The position numbers were made by a program, and so were the translations under genes. The notes under the pieces were generated by a model. That model worked only from the letters and a program-made list of their open reading frames with translations. It made no database searches and was not told the origin of the DNA. Below are positions 16,010-22,460 of a stretch of 33,217 bases of DNA, one piece after another. The stretch is from Candidatus Eiseniibacteriota bacterium (lineage in GTDB: Bacteria; Joyebacterota; Joyebacteria; Joyebacterales; Joyebacteraceae), in NCBI GenBank assembly GCA_030595835.1, contig JAUVLG010000025.1, positions 1 to 33,217 on the forward strand, given 5' to 3'. The first letter of the stretch is position 1; every line of letters begins with the position of its first letter.

Positions 16010-16654
16010 CTAATGGTACGAGGCGTACACCTCTGCACCCGTCACTCGGACGTCGTAGATGTGGGTGATCACACGATTCCCCGTCCTGACGGGAATCTCT
16101 ATCATCGCTTTCTTGCCTATCGCTGTCGCAGCTAAGCTCTGCCGCTCACTGTCACTCTGTTCGGAGGTGAGCGTGACGCCGAAGAGCTCGGAGGAGGCGC
16201 TCCACGAACCGCCCATCGCCCTGCTGGGGAACCACTCCCACTCGGCGTGCGACTGCGGCAGCATCCCGACTATCACAACCCCAAACCCCGGGATCAGCGT
16301 GGGCGGCTGAGGCAGCTCGGGATCCGCGTGCGGCGCCGTAGAGATCAGCGGCTCCGGCTCCTCGGACCCGTACGAAAACGTCGCTTCCTCCCATAGAATC
16401 GCGGCGGTGGTGTCAGCGGGGTTCGTGCAGCGAGCGTCCAACCCGGCGCTGGTCATGGACCACTCGACGCCGAGGGCTATCTCCTGCGTCCCGGGACCGG
16501 TCTCGGGCACGTTGCCTTCGATCACGGCCTCGCTCACGCTGACCTCGTAACGAACCTCGTAGCTCGACGACTGGCAGCCCACGAGCGCCGCAATCAGCAC
16601 AGCGGACAACAGAACAGCCACACGCACGGAGTTCCTGGCTTGTGTCGCACTCAT
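16010..16654 (-). CDS. Predicted lipoprotein of unknown function
   Basis: A 214-aa protein with an N-terminal hydrophobic segment (residues about 11-24) ending in the lipobox LVGC, Cys27 being the lipidated residue. The mature part is rich in beta-prone stretches (YEVRYEVSVSEAVI, IALGVEWSMTSAGLDARC, MIEIPVRTGNRVITHIYDV), suggesting a beta-sandwich. I do not recognise a family. The start is the ATG at 16654 with GGAG upstream; eight residues of the track ORF are dropped. It ends about 20 nt before dnaB starts, so they may share a transcript. The gap upstream (16655-16829) contains the attC-like palindrome. Confidence 0.7.
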   Translation of the reverse strand: MSATQARNSVRVAVLLSAVLIAALVGCQSSSYEVRYEVSVSEAVIEGNVPETGPGTQEIALGVEWSMTSAGLDARCTNPADTTAAILWEEATFSYGSEEPEPLISTAPHADPELPQPPTLIPGFGVVIVGMLPQSHAEWEWFPSRAMGGSWSASSELFGVTLTSEQSDSERQSLAATAIGKKAMIEIPVRTGNRVITHIYDVRVTGAEVYASYH

Positions 16655-16755
16655 GTCCGTGTCTCCAAGGCGCTCCACTCGGGAGTCGCGATTGTGCTCA
16701 AGGTTGCCTCACGAACGGACCGCGTATCAGCCGCGAGCGTTAAGGGTGGCGCGGG

Positions 16756-16835
16756 GTATGCTGGCGACGCGAAGCGGAGCCCTCCTTGCAAACGCCGTGA
16801 CAGCCAAGCCCGTCGGCTGCATACGCTAGTTAGCC
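16756..16835. repeat. attC-like imperfect palindrome after the STAS-like gene
   Basis: GTATGCTGGCGACG (16756-16769) and CGTCGGCTGCATAC (16811-16824) are inverted arms matching at 12 of 14 positions around a 41-nt centre. Read on the minus strand the element begins with GGCTAAC (16829-16835), close to the RYYYAAC core of integron attC sites, and this core contains the TAA stop of the upstream STAS-like gene, as often happens in gene cassettes. The opposite core (GTTRRRY) is not clean; TTAACGC is the nearest. I therefore call it attC-like, not an attC site. Confidence 0.4.
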
Positions 16836-16844
16836 GGCAACGGC
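16829..16844 (+). repeat. Left arm of the inverted repeat flanking the STAS-like gene
   Basis: GTTAGCCGGCAACGGC. Its reverse complement matches the right arm at 17284-17300 (GCCGTTGCCCGACTAAC) with one inserted base and one substitution. This arm overlaps the last codons and the stop of the STAS-like gene. Confidence 0.65.
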
Positions 16845-17249
16845 ATCCGCATCATCCATCGACGGTGCCCCATCGCTTGCGAGACCCAACCACTCGCGCG
16901 CTTCCGGCACGCCGCAGAAGACACCCGCATCTACAGTAGACTCAGCAATCTGGGCCTCCAGCTCCTGAGCCACACCGAGGCTCGAGGCCTTCGGCACCAC
17001 GACTGCCATCTTCATCGCTCGGAGCTCGTCCCGATGGCTTTGGATGAACTCTGCGATTCGCAGAATATCACCCTGTAAGAGTGACGGCATCACCTCGTGC
17101 ATGTCGACCAGCAAGCTCATGCCCGGACTGTAGTCCGGATGGCTTAGCAAGGCCGCCAAGCTTTCCAGAAGCTCGCCCGATGACGTCTCGCCACGGGTCT
17201 CTGCATATGCGACGCCGTGCTCTCTGTCGATGCGAAAGCTCGTCGGCAT
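16830..17249 (-). CDS. Small STAS-like (SpoIIAA-like) protein
   Basis: A 139-aa soluble protein that resembles the STAS/SpoIIAA-like family found in many environmental bacteria. It shows an N-terminal strand region (FRIDREHGVAYAETRGE), a helix, HPDYSPGMSLLVDMHEV, a second helix (ILRIAEFIQSHRDEL) and MKMAVVVPKASSLG, ending in a degenerate AREWLGL helix. Family function is unknown; related folds bind nucleotides or lipids or act as anti-anti-sigma factors. I use the ATG at 17249 with AGGAGG eight nt upstream rather than the TTG at 17255. Both ends lie against an inverted repeat (16829-16844 and 17284-17300), and the gene may have been acquired as a unit. Confidence 0.7.
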   Translation of the reverse strand: MPTSFRIDREHGVAYAETRGETSSGELLESLAALLSHPDYSPGMSLLVDMHEVMPSLLQGDILRIAEFIQSHRDELRAMKMAVVVPKASSLGVAQELEAQIAESTVDAGVFCGVPEAREWLGLASDGAPSMDDADAVAG

Positions 17250-17283
17250 GCTCAACTCCTCCTATGGCCTGCCGGGTGGAACC

Positions 17284-17300
17284 GCCGTTGCCCGACTAAC
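17284..17300 (-). repeat. Right arm of the inverted repeat flanking the STAS-like gene
   Basis: GCCGTTGCCCGACTAAC, about 35 nt before the STAS-like start codon and non-coding. The similarity to the left arm continues for two more bases (TA). On the minus strand it reads GTTAGTCGGGCAACGGC, with a GTTA core facing the gene. Confidence 0.65.
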
Positions 17301-17322
17301 TACAACTAGCTTGCCGCCCTGT

Positions 17323-17430
17323 TCAAACAGACCGGTCTCCGTCGATACTCGCCACACCCATCCAGACGTACGCGCCAGCCAACAGGAGAGACGAAGCTCG
17401 GATCAGGTAGTTGCCGTCCTCGAGGAACAC
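17323..17430 (-). CDS. Possible 35-aa membrane microprotein
   Basis: From a GTG at 17430 a 35-codon ORF gives a peptide with one hydrophobic segment (SSLLLAGAYVWMGVA) flanked by charged residues. It sits in the otherwise empty gap between the STAS-like gene and the upstream lipoprotein. The ribosome-binding site is weak (a G-rich stretch) and there is no family match I know of, so this may be chance. The longer 77-codon ORF on the track runs antisense-like through the lipoprotein end and is not supported. Confidence 0.2.
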   Translation of the reverse strand: MFLEDGNYLIRASSLLLAGAYVWMGVASIDGDRSV

Positions 17431-17449
17431 CGACTGTCCCGCCCCCCGT

Positions 17450-17944
17450 TCACTTCCCCAGCACCCTGTCGGCCCGGGCTTTGACGGCATCGTAGCACGA
17501 CTCGCACACGTCTTCGTCAGCCAAAACGACCCCGGCCAGCTGCCCTCTGAACACAACGCCGTCCGCGTTGGCCTCGAGCATCGCGGCCCTTACCGAATCT
17601 GTGGGCTCGTAGAAGACGATCGCGTAGACGCGCACCTGGGGACCACCGGGCTCGCATTCGTAGACAGCGGCGTAGGCGCTCTTCACGCGCTCGGCCGCCG
17701 ACCCGATGATCGCGGGTGCGATCGCCGCAACCGTCTCTGAATCCGAGGTGGCGATCGGGTTGGTCGACGCGGCAGCTACCGGCCCGCCCGTCACCTGCGA
17801 CGCGGGCACCAGGCTGCAGTCGTTCTGCTCCTCTATGGGCAGAGTGAGGCTCTCGAGCACCGCGACGCCACCGGGGCAACAGCTGGAGAGTAGCGCGGCA
17901 CAGAGGAATACCAAGAGAACTCCGGGACCGGTCATCGATGCCAT
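17450..17944 (-). CDS. Predicted lipoprotein with a C-terminal CxxC
   Basis: A 164-aa protein. The first 21 residues form a signal segment (GVLLVFLCAALLSS) ending in a lipobox-like LSSC, with Cys22 as the likely lipidated residue. The mature part has a low-complexity section (GGPVAAASTNPIATS), a strand-rich middle (VYECEPGGPQVRVYAIVFYEPTDSVRAAM) and, near the end, CESC in VLADEDVCESCYDAV. The CxxC could bind metal or be redox-active, but no thioredoxin-like context is seen. The ATG at 17944 follows GGAGAGG. It lies 27 nt after the uracil-DNA glycosylase start region ends, so it may ride on the same transcript. I do not recognise a family. Confidence 0.65.
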   Translation of the reverse strand: MASMTGPGVLLVFLCAALLSSCCPGGVAVLESLTLPIEEQNDCSLVPASQVTGGPVAAASTNPIATSDSETVAAIAPAIIGSAAERVKSAYAAVYECEPGGPQVRVYAIVFYEPTDSVRAAMLEANADGVVFRGQLAGVVLADEDVCESCYDAVKARADRVLGK

Positions 17945-17971
17945 CTGTCCTCTCCCTTCGCGGATGACGTT

Positions 17972-18895
17972 CTACGCCTTCTCGTACTCCCGCTTGATCA
18001 ACTGGATGTCGTCCCAGATCGGTCGCTTGTACTTGGGGTCCCTCAGAGCGGCCGCCGGGTGGTACGTCGGGATGACCTTGACGTTACCTTCCACGTAGAT
18101 CTTCCCTCGCAGACTTCCCATCGAACCGCGGATACCCAGCAGCGTCTGCGTCGCGGGCAGCCCCAGCGTGCAGATGACCCTCGGATCGATCAGCGCGACC
18201 TGCCTGCCCAGATACGGGATGCAGGCCTCGATCTCGTTGGTGAACGGCGTGCGGTTGCCCGGCGGCCTGCACTTGATGATGTTGGCGATGTAGACGTCGT
18301 CGCGCTCGATCCCGGCGGCCTCAAGGATCTTGTTGAGAAGCTGTCCCGATCTCCCCACGAACGGGACCCCCTGGATGTCCTCATCACGACCGGGCGCCTC
18401 GCCCACGAACAGCAGGCGCGCATTCGGGTTGCCGGCGCCGAAGACCACGTTCGTGCGACCGCCGGCCAGCTCGCAGTTCTGGCAGACGACCGCCCTGGCC
18501 TCGACCTCCTCAAGCGTCGTGCACGTCTCAAGCCCCGCGGACTTGGCGAACATGTCGCTCGTGGTTGCCTTGCTAGAGAACGCGAACTTCGCGCTGATGA
18601 TCTCGGGCTCCGGGATGTCGGGGGCCGAAGGTGCCGCGGTGGAGGCCGAAGGTGCCGCAGCCGTATCGGGGGTCTTCATGGTCGAGTCGGCCCTGGGAGC
18701 ATCCGCGGGGGACGCCGTAGCAGCTGCGCTCGACTCCGGAGCAGGCCCGGCCGGGGAAGCTGACCTGGAGGTGCGCTCTCCTCTGAGACTCCGCACGTCA
18801 CCAGGCGGCAGGTAGACCTCCGTCTCGCCTGCTTCACTGAGCTGCCTGAAGTACTCCGCCGCAAGCTTCTTGGCCCCGTCACCTCTGTTGGCCAT
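17972..18895 (-). CDS. udg: Family 4 uracil-DNA glycosylase (Fe-S)
   Basis: A 307-aa base-excision repair enzyme that removes uracil from DNA. The catalytic core occupies about residues 120-307: motif 1 GEAPGRDED at 165-173, the segment PFVGRSGQLLNKIL, and the late HPAAAL motif at 279-284. Four cysteines (138, 141, 209, 225) fit the [4Fe-4S] pattern of family 4. The first 120 residues are unusual: a short conserved-looking start (KKLAAEYFRQLSEAGETEVYLP) then an alanine/serine/proline-rich linker of about 60 residues. The ATG at 18895 overlaps the coaBC stop by 17 nt, indicating coupling. Confidence 0.95.
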   Translation of the reverse strand: MANRGDGAKKLAAEYFRQLSEAGETEVYLPPGDVRSLRGERTSRSASPAGPAPESSAAATASPADAPRADSTMKTPDTAAAPSASTAAPSAPDIPEPEIISAKFAFSSKATTSDMFAKSAGLETCTTLEEVEARAVVCQNCELAGGRTNVVFGAGNPNARLLFVGEAPGRDEDIQGVPFVGRSGQLLNKILEAAGIERDDVYIANIIKCRPPGNRTPFTNEIEACIPYLGRQVALIDPRVICTLGLPATQTLLGIRGSMGSLRGKIYVEGNVKVIPTYHPAAALRDPKYKRPIWDDIQLIKREYEKA

Positions 18896-20144
18896 CTATC
18901 TTCCCCCACCCCAGTTCGCGAATGGCGAACGTCAGGATGACATCTGCAAGCTCGTGCTTGGAGGTCTTGCCCACGCTCTCCTCCAGCCCGGTCCGCCCGA
19001 TGATGGTGGCGATGTTCGTGTCCGTACCGAAGCCGGCGCCCTCGATCATCGGATTGTTGACCACAACAAGGTCCAGGTTCTTCTCTTCGAGCTTCTTCCT
19101 GGCGTTGGGCAACTCGTCCCGGGTCTCCACGGCGAACCCCACCACGCCCTGTCCCAGCTGCTTCTTACTCGCGACCTCACTCAGGATGTCCTCGGTGCGG
19201 ACGAGTTGGATGTTCAGGATGTCCGCGCGCTTCTTGATCTTGTGCTCCGCGACCTCCTCGGGACGGTAGTCCGCCGGGGCGGCCGCCATGACGAGCAGGT
19301 TGAGCTCCGGAAGCTCCGTAAGGACGGCATCCAGCATTTCCCTGGTCGTACCCACGCGGACGAATCTCACGCCGGCGGGCGGTTCGAGCGCCGTCCGTCC
19401 GGAGATAAGAACAACCTGGGCGCCGCGCGACAGCGCGCGCTCAGCCACGGCAAATCCCATCTTGCCCGTCGATGGATTGCCTATGTGTCGCACCGGATCG
19501 ATGGGCTCCTCGGTCGGTCCGGCCGTCACCACCACACGCTTCCCGGCGAGGTCACCGGGCACCATTACGGCGAGCGCCGCGTCGACGATTGTATCGGGGT
19601 CGGCCAGTCGGCCGCGCCCCACGGCGCCGCTGGCGAGCCTGCCTGTCGCAGGCTCAACGACGACGACGCCTCGCTCCTTCAGCGTGCTGATGTTCTCTGA
19701 GACCGCATCCGAGTCCAGCATGTTGACGTTCATCGCGGGCGCGATGAGCACGGGACACGTCATTGCCATGAGCTCGGTCGACAAGAAGTCATCGGCGATC
19801 CCGCCGGCCATCTTACCGATGATGTTGGCAGTTGCCGGAGCAACGATGGCAAGATCCGCCGCCTCTCCGAGCCTGACGTGCATGAGTCGCTCGGTCCCCG
19901 AGACGGCCTCCTCCAGATCCGCCACCCCCACCTTGCTGTCCGGCCACATGCTGACGACGACCTCGTTGCCGGAGAGCGTCTCGAACGTCAGGGGCGCGAT
20001 GAACCGCGTCGCGTTCTCCGTCATCACGACGATGACGTTGGCGCCCAGAGACGTCAGTCTACTGACGATGTGCGGGGTCTTGAACGCCGCGATGCTGCCC
20101 GTGACACCCAGCACAACCGTCTTCCCTGCAAGCAGCTTGTCCAT
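18879..20144 (-). CDS. coaBC: Bifunctional CoaB/CoaC (phosphopantothenoylcysteine synthase/decarboxylase)
   Basis: A 421-aa fusion that makes 4'-phosphopantetheine for coenzyme A. The flavoprotein CoaC half (about residues 1-190) begins VVLGVTGSIAAFKTPHIVSRL and contains the TANIIGKMAGGIADD and PAMNVNML segments that bind FMN and substrate. The CoaB half (about 190-400) has VVVTAGPTEEPIDPVRHIGNPSTGKMG and the lysine-rich KIKK motif. It is the usual neighbour of rpoZ and gmk. The ATG at 20144 is 17 nt after the rpoZ stop. Confidence 0.97.
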   Translation of the reverse strand: MDKLLAGKTVVLGVTGSIAAFKTPHIVSRLTSLGANVIVVMTENATRFIAPLTFETLSGNEVVVSMWPDSKVGVADLEEAVSGTERLMHVRLGEAADLAIVAPATANIIGKMAGGIADDFLSTELMAMTCPVLIAPAMNVNMLDSDAVSENISTLKERGVVVVEPATGRLASGAVGRGRLADPDTIVDAALAVMVPGDLAGKRVVVTAGPTEEPIDPVRHIGNPSTGKMGFAVAERALSRGAQVVLISGRTALEPPAGVRFVRVGTTREMLDAVLTELPELNLLVMAAAPADYRPEEVAEHKIKKRADILNIQLVRTEDILSEVASKKQLGQGVVGFAVETRDELPNARKKLEEKNLDLVVVNNPMIEGAGFGTDTNIATIIGRTGLEESVGKTSKHELADVILTFAIRELGWGKIDGQQR

Positions 20145-20161
20145 TCGAAGGTGTCTCCGGA

Positions 20162-20392
20162 CTACTCGTCGTCGAGGTCTTCGACGACCTCTTCCTCGGG
20201 CTCGGTGAATTCATAAGTGACTTCACCGTCGGTGATAAGCTTGAGTGCGAGCGAGGTCACCTTGGCGTCCGCGTCCGGCCGCTGGTCGGGATGCATCGCC
20301 TGAAGACGCCGCGCGACCTTCGCCGCGAGCATTGCGCCCAGGTACTCGTTCTTCGCATACTTGAGGAGATTGCCCTTCTTGAGCGGATCCAT
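20162..20392 (-). CDS. rpoZ: RNA polymerase omega subunit
   Basis: A 76-aa small subunit that helps assemble RNA polymerase around beta'. The family pattern is present: a basic N-terminal part, KYAKNEYLGAMLAAKVARRLQ (helix contacting beta'), then KVTSLALKLITDGEVTYEF and a very acidic tail (EPEEEVVEDLDDE). Position between gmk and coaBC is the classical one. Confidence 0.93.
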   Translation of the reverse strand: MDPLKKGNLLKYAKNEYLGAMLAAKVARRLQAMHPDQRPDADAKVTSLALKLITDGEVTYEFTEPEEEVVEDLDDE

Positions 20393-20428
20393 CGCTGCCC
20401 TCCGTCTGTCAGCCCGCCGCCTCGTTCA

Positions 20429-21013
20429 CTACGAGGCCGGTTCGGACTTGGCCTGTCGTTCCTTCGCGATTATTTCCAATGTCTCCCGGACGGCCGCGTC
20501 CAGGTCGTCGTTCACTACCCTGTAGTCGTATCTGTCAGCCCAGTCAAGCTCGCCGATCGCATTCCGAAGGCGCGTCTCTATGACGTCCGCATCATCCGTC
20601 GCTCTGCTGCGCAGCCTGGTCTCGAGAATCTCGCGCGACGGCGGCAGAATGAAGATGAGAACGCTCTCGGGGTACAGCTTCTTGATCGACATCCCACCCT
20701 GGACGTCGACGTCCATCAACACGTTCTTCCCGGCCGCGGTGACCTCCTCGATGGCGCACTTGCGCGTACCGTAGCGGAAGTCATGCACCACCGCCCACTC
20801 TGCGAGCTCTCCGGTCTCGACAAGCTCGTCGAACAGCTCGTCCAACACGAACTCGTAGTGCGCGCGGTTCTGCTCGTTGTGCCTCGGCGGGCGCGTCGTG
20901 ACCGATACCGAGTAAGTGGTGCCGGGATCCTCCTCGAGCACCCTCCTCGCGATGGTTGTCTTGCCGACACCCGAGGGGCCGGTCACAACGATAGGGAAAG
21001 CCGTACGGTTCAC
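20429..21013 (-). CDS. gmk: Guanylate kinase
   Basis: A 194-aa P-loop kinase that phosphorylates GMP. Walker A is GPSGVGKTT at about residues 12-20. The GMP-binding segment follows (SVSVTTRPPRHNEQNRAHYEFV), then VHDFRYGTRK, the Walker B-like VLMDVDVQGG and IFILPPSREILETRLRSR. The start is the GTG at 21013 with GGAGG five nt upstream; the 225-codon track ORF runs back into remA and its extra 31 residues do not fit the family. Confidence 0.96.
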   Translation of the reverse strand: MNRTAFPIVVTGPSGVGKTTIARRVLEEDPGTTYSVSVTTRPPRHNEQNRAHYEFVLDELFDELVETGELAEWAVVHDFRYGTRKCAIEEVTAAGKNVLMDVDVQGGMSIKKLYPESVLIFILPPSREILETRLRSRATDDADVIETRLRNAIGELDWADRYDYRVVNDDLDAAVRETLEIIAKERQAKSEPAS

Positions 21014-21047
21014 TCCATCCTCCGGCGGCCGTGGCAGGTATCCGTCA

Positions 21048-21308
21048 TTAGGAATCCGAGTGATCGTCGCGGCCCTCGAGCCTCTGCGTGATGGTCTCGG
21101 CCGCAACCGCGGACAGAACGATATGGTCGCTGTCGGTGACGATGACCGCGCGGGTCCTTCGGCCCTGCGTCGCGTCGACCAGCTTCCCGGTCTCGCGCGC
21201 GTGGTCCTTGAGCCGCTTCACCGGCGCGGAACCGGGTGTGATAATAGCCACGACCCGTTCCGACGCCACCACGTTGCCAAAACCGATATTCAGGAGAAGG
21301 TTCTTCAA
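21048..21308 (-). CDS. remA: RemA-like (DUF370) regulator
   Basis: An 86-aa protein of the RemA/DUF370 family; in Bacillus subtilis RemA is a DNA-binding activator of biofilm matrix genes. Nearly the whole length matches the family pattern: [65 protein letters not shown]. The start is the TTG at 21308 (LKNLLLNIG), preceded by GGAGG at seven nt; the 146-codon ORF on the track is a shadow of yicC in its first 60 residues. It is sandwiched between yicC and gmk. Confidence 0.92.
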   Translation of the reverse strand: MKNLLLNIGFGNVVASERVVAIITPGSAPVKRLKDHARETGKLVDATQGRRTRAVIVTDSDHIVLSAVAAETITQRLEGRDDHSDS

Positions 21309-21321
21309 CCCCGGACCTCCA

Positions 21322-22197
21322 TCACTCCACGTTCTGGACCTGCTCGCGGAGCTTCTCGATTTCTTCCTTGAGCAACAGCACGGGACCGGTGACGCCGACG
21401 TCGCCGCCCTTGGATCCGATCGTGTTTGCTTCTCTGAGCATCTCCTGCACGAGGAAATTGAACCTCTTGCCGACGGGCTCGTCCGCACTCAGACACTCGC
21501 GCGATTGCGAGACGTGCACCTTCAGCCTCACGACCTCCTCGGTGTAGTCGGCGCGCTCGGCGGCAATGGCAACCTCCTGCGCGAGGCGCGTCTCGTCCAC
21601 GGGGACGGACCCGTCGAGGAGCTTCGATATCCGGGCGGTGAGCCGGTCCTTCATCGCCTCGGCGGCGTGGCCGGAGAACTCATCCAGCCCGATAACGATC
21701 CCGTCGATGGCGTCGAGCCGTCCCGCCAGTTCCTCACCGAGTTCGGCTCCCTCTGCTTCGCGCATCGCGAGGAGCCCGCTCAGCGCCTCCGACACCACTG
21801 GCTCGAGGGACGACCAGACCTCATCCGCGCCGGAGACATCGCCGCTCTGCTCGAAGATCTGCGGGAATCGCGTGATGACAGAGAGGTTCACCTCACCGGG
21901 GACGGAGAGCTCCTCACCGAGCAGTCTGAGCTGCTTGGTGAGCTCGTGCGCCGCCTGGATGTTCACGGAAGGGGTCTCGTCCGCCGCGCTCTTCCACTCA
22001 ATGTAGACGGTGACCCGACCGCGGGCCAGTACCGACTCGACAAGCTTGCGGATCTTGTCCTCTACACGAAGCATCGTGCGGGGGGCCTTGATCTGCACGT
22101 CGAGGAACCGCTGATTGACAGAGCGCACCTCCACCCTGATACGCCGGTCCTCTCCGGTCCTCTCCGAACATCCGTAGCCGGTCATGCTCCTGAGCAC
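21322..22197 (-). CDS. yicC: YicC/YloC family endoribonuclease
   Basis: A 291-aa protein of the YicC family, members of which are reported as endoribonucleases. The N-terminus [11 protein letters not shown] and the [18 protein letters not shown] segment are diagnostic; the C-terminal part ([19 protein letters not shown], then [19 protein letters not shown]) is the conserved DUF1732 end. The start is GTG at 22197 with GGAGG seven nt upstream. It is first in the yicC-remA-gmk-rpoZ-coaBC-udg operon and lies about 30 nt after the predicted transcription start. Confidence 0.95.
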   Translation of the reverse strand: MLRSMTGYGCSERTGEDRRIRVEVRSVNQRFLDVQIKAPRTMLRVEDKIRKLVESVLARGRVTVYIEWKSAADETPSVNIQAAHELTKQLRLLGEELSVPGEVNLSVITRFPQIFEQSGDVSGADEVWSSLEPVVSEALSGLLAMREAEGAELGEELAGRLDAIDGIVIGLDEFSGHAAEAMKDRLTARISKLLDGSVPVDETRLAQEVAIAAERADYTEEVVRLKVHVSQSRECLSADEPVGKRFNFLVQEMLREANTIGSKGGDVGVTGPVLLLKEEIEKLREQVQNVE

Positions 22198-22234
22198 AGG
22201 TTTCCCTCCTTCTGGGTTATTACGATAACTACGT

Positions 22235-22263
22235 ACTATACTTCCTGAGTCCGGGCCAGTCAA
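22235..22263 (-). promoter_or_regulatory. Sigma70-type promoter of the yicC-remA-gmk-rpoZ-coaBC operon
   Basis: On the minus strand TTGACT (22258-22263) is followed after exactly 17 nt by TATAGT (22235-22240), each 5/6 to consensus. The predicted start near 22228 leaves a leader of about 30 nt before the yicC GTG. Nothing comparably promoter-like is seen further down this operon. Confidence 0.8.
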
Positions 22264-22276
22264 CGAAATCCCGAGC

Positions 22277-22296
22277 TTTCGGGCGATTTCGGGCGA
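22277..22296. repeat. 10-bp direct repeat in the yicC-rqcH divergent region
   Basis: TTTCGGGCGA occurs twice head-to-tail (22277-22286 and 22287-22296), just upstream of the yicC -35. It could be a binding site for a regulator, but two copies are too few to be sure. Confidence 0.5.
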
Positions 22297-22332
22297 TTGC
22301 GCGGCCGCACTAACAACCGTTGGTGCAGCCTC

Positions 22333-22361
22333 TGGACTGCGCCCCTCACCTGCCGTAGACT
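22333..22361 (+). promoter_or_regulatory. Weak candidate promoter for rqcH
   Basis: TGGACT (22333-22338) and TAGACT (22356-22361) are spaced by 17 nt, each a 4/6 match. It is the best plus-strand candidate in the divergent gap before the RqcH-like gene, but the match is weak. Confidence 0.3.
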
Positions 22362-22460
22362 GTAGGCTTGTTCAGAGGCTCGAAGCGCATCGTGTCCAAC
22401 CGGCGCGAGTTCACGGGGGATGCCCCTGCTGCCTGCGGCGCACCACCACTGGAGCACTAC

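Noticed and set aside
16756-16835. A bona fide integron attC site
   Set aside because: One core is a near match, but the other (GTTRRRY) is missing in the right place and there is no integrase or second cassette in view; reported only as attC-like.
16830-17249. MlaB subunit for the Mla transporter
   Set aside because: The protein is longer than MlaB, lacks an evident phosphorylatable-serine STAS motif, and lies on the far side of dnaB from mlaE.
21048-21488. 146-codon ORF as the full remA gene
   Set aside because: Its first 60 residues lie out of frame inside yicC and are serine/arginine-rich; the DUF370 match begins exactly at the TTG at 21308.
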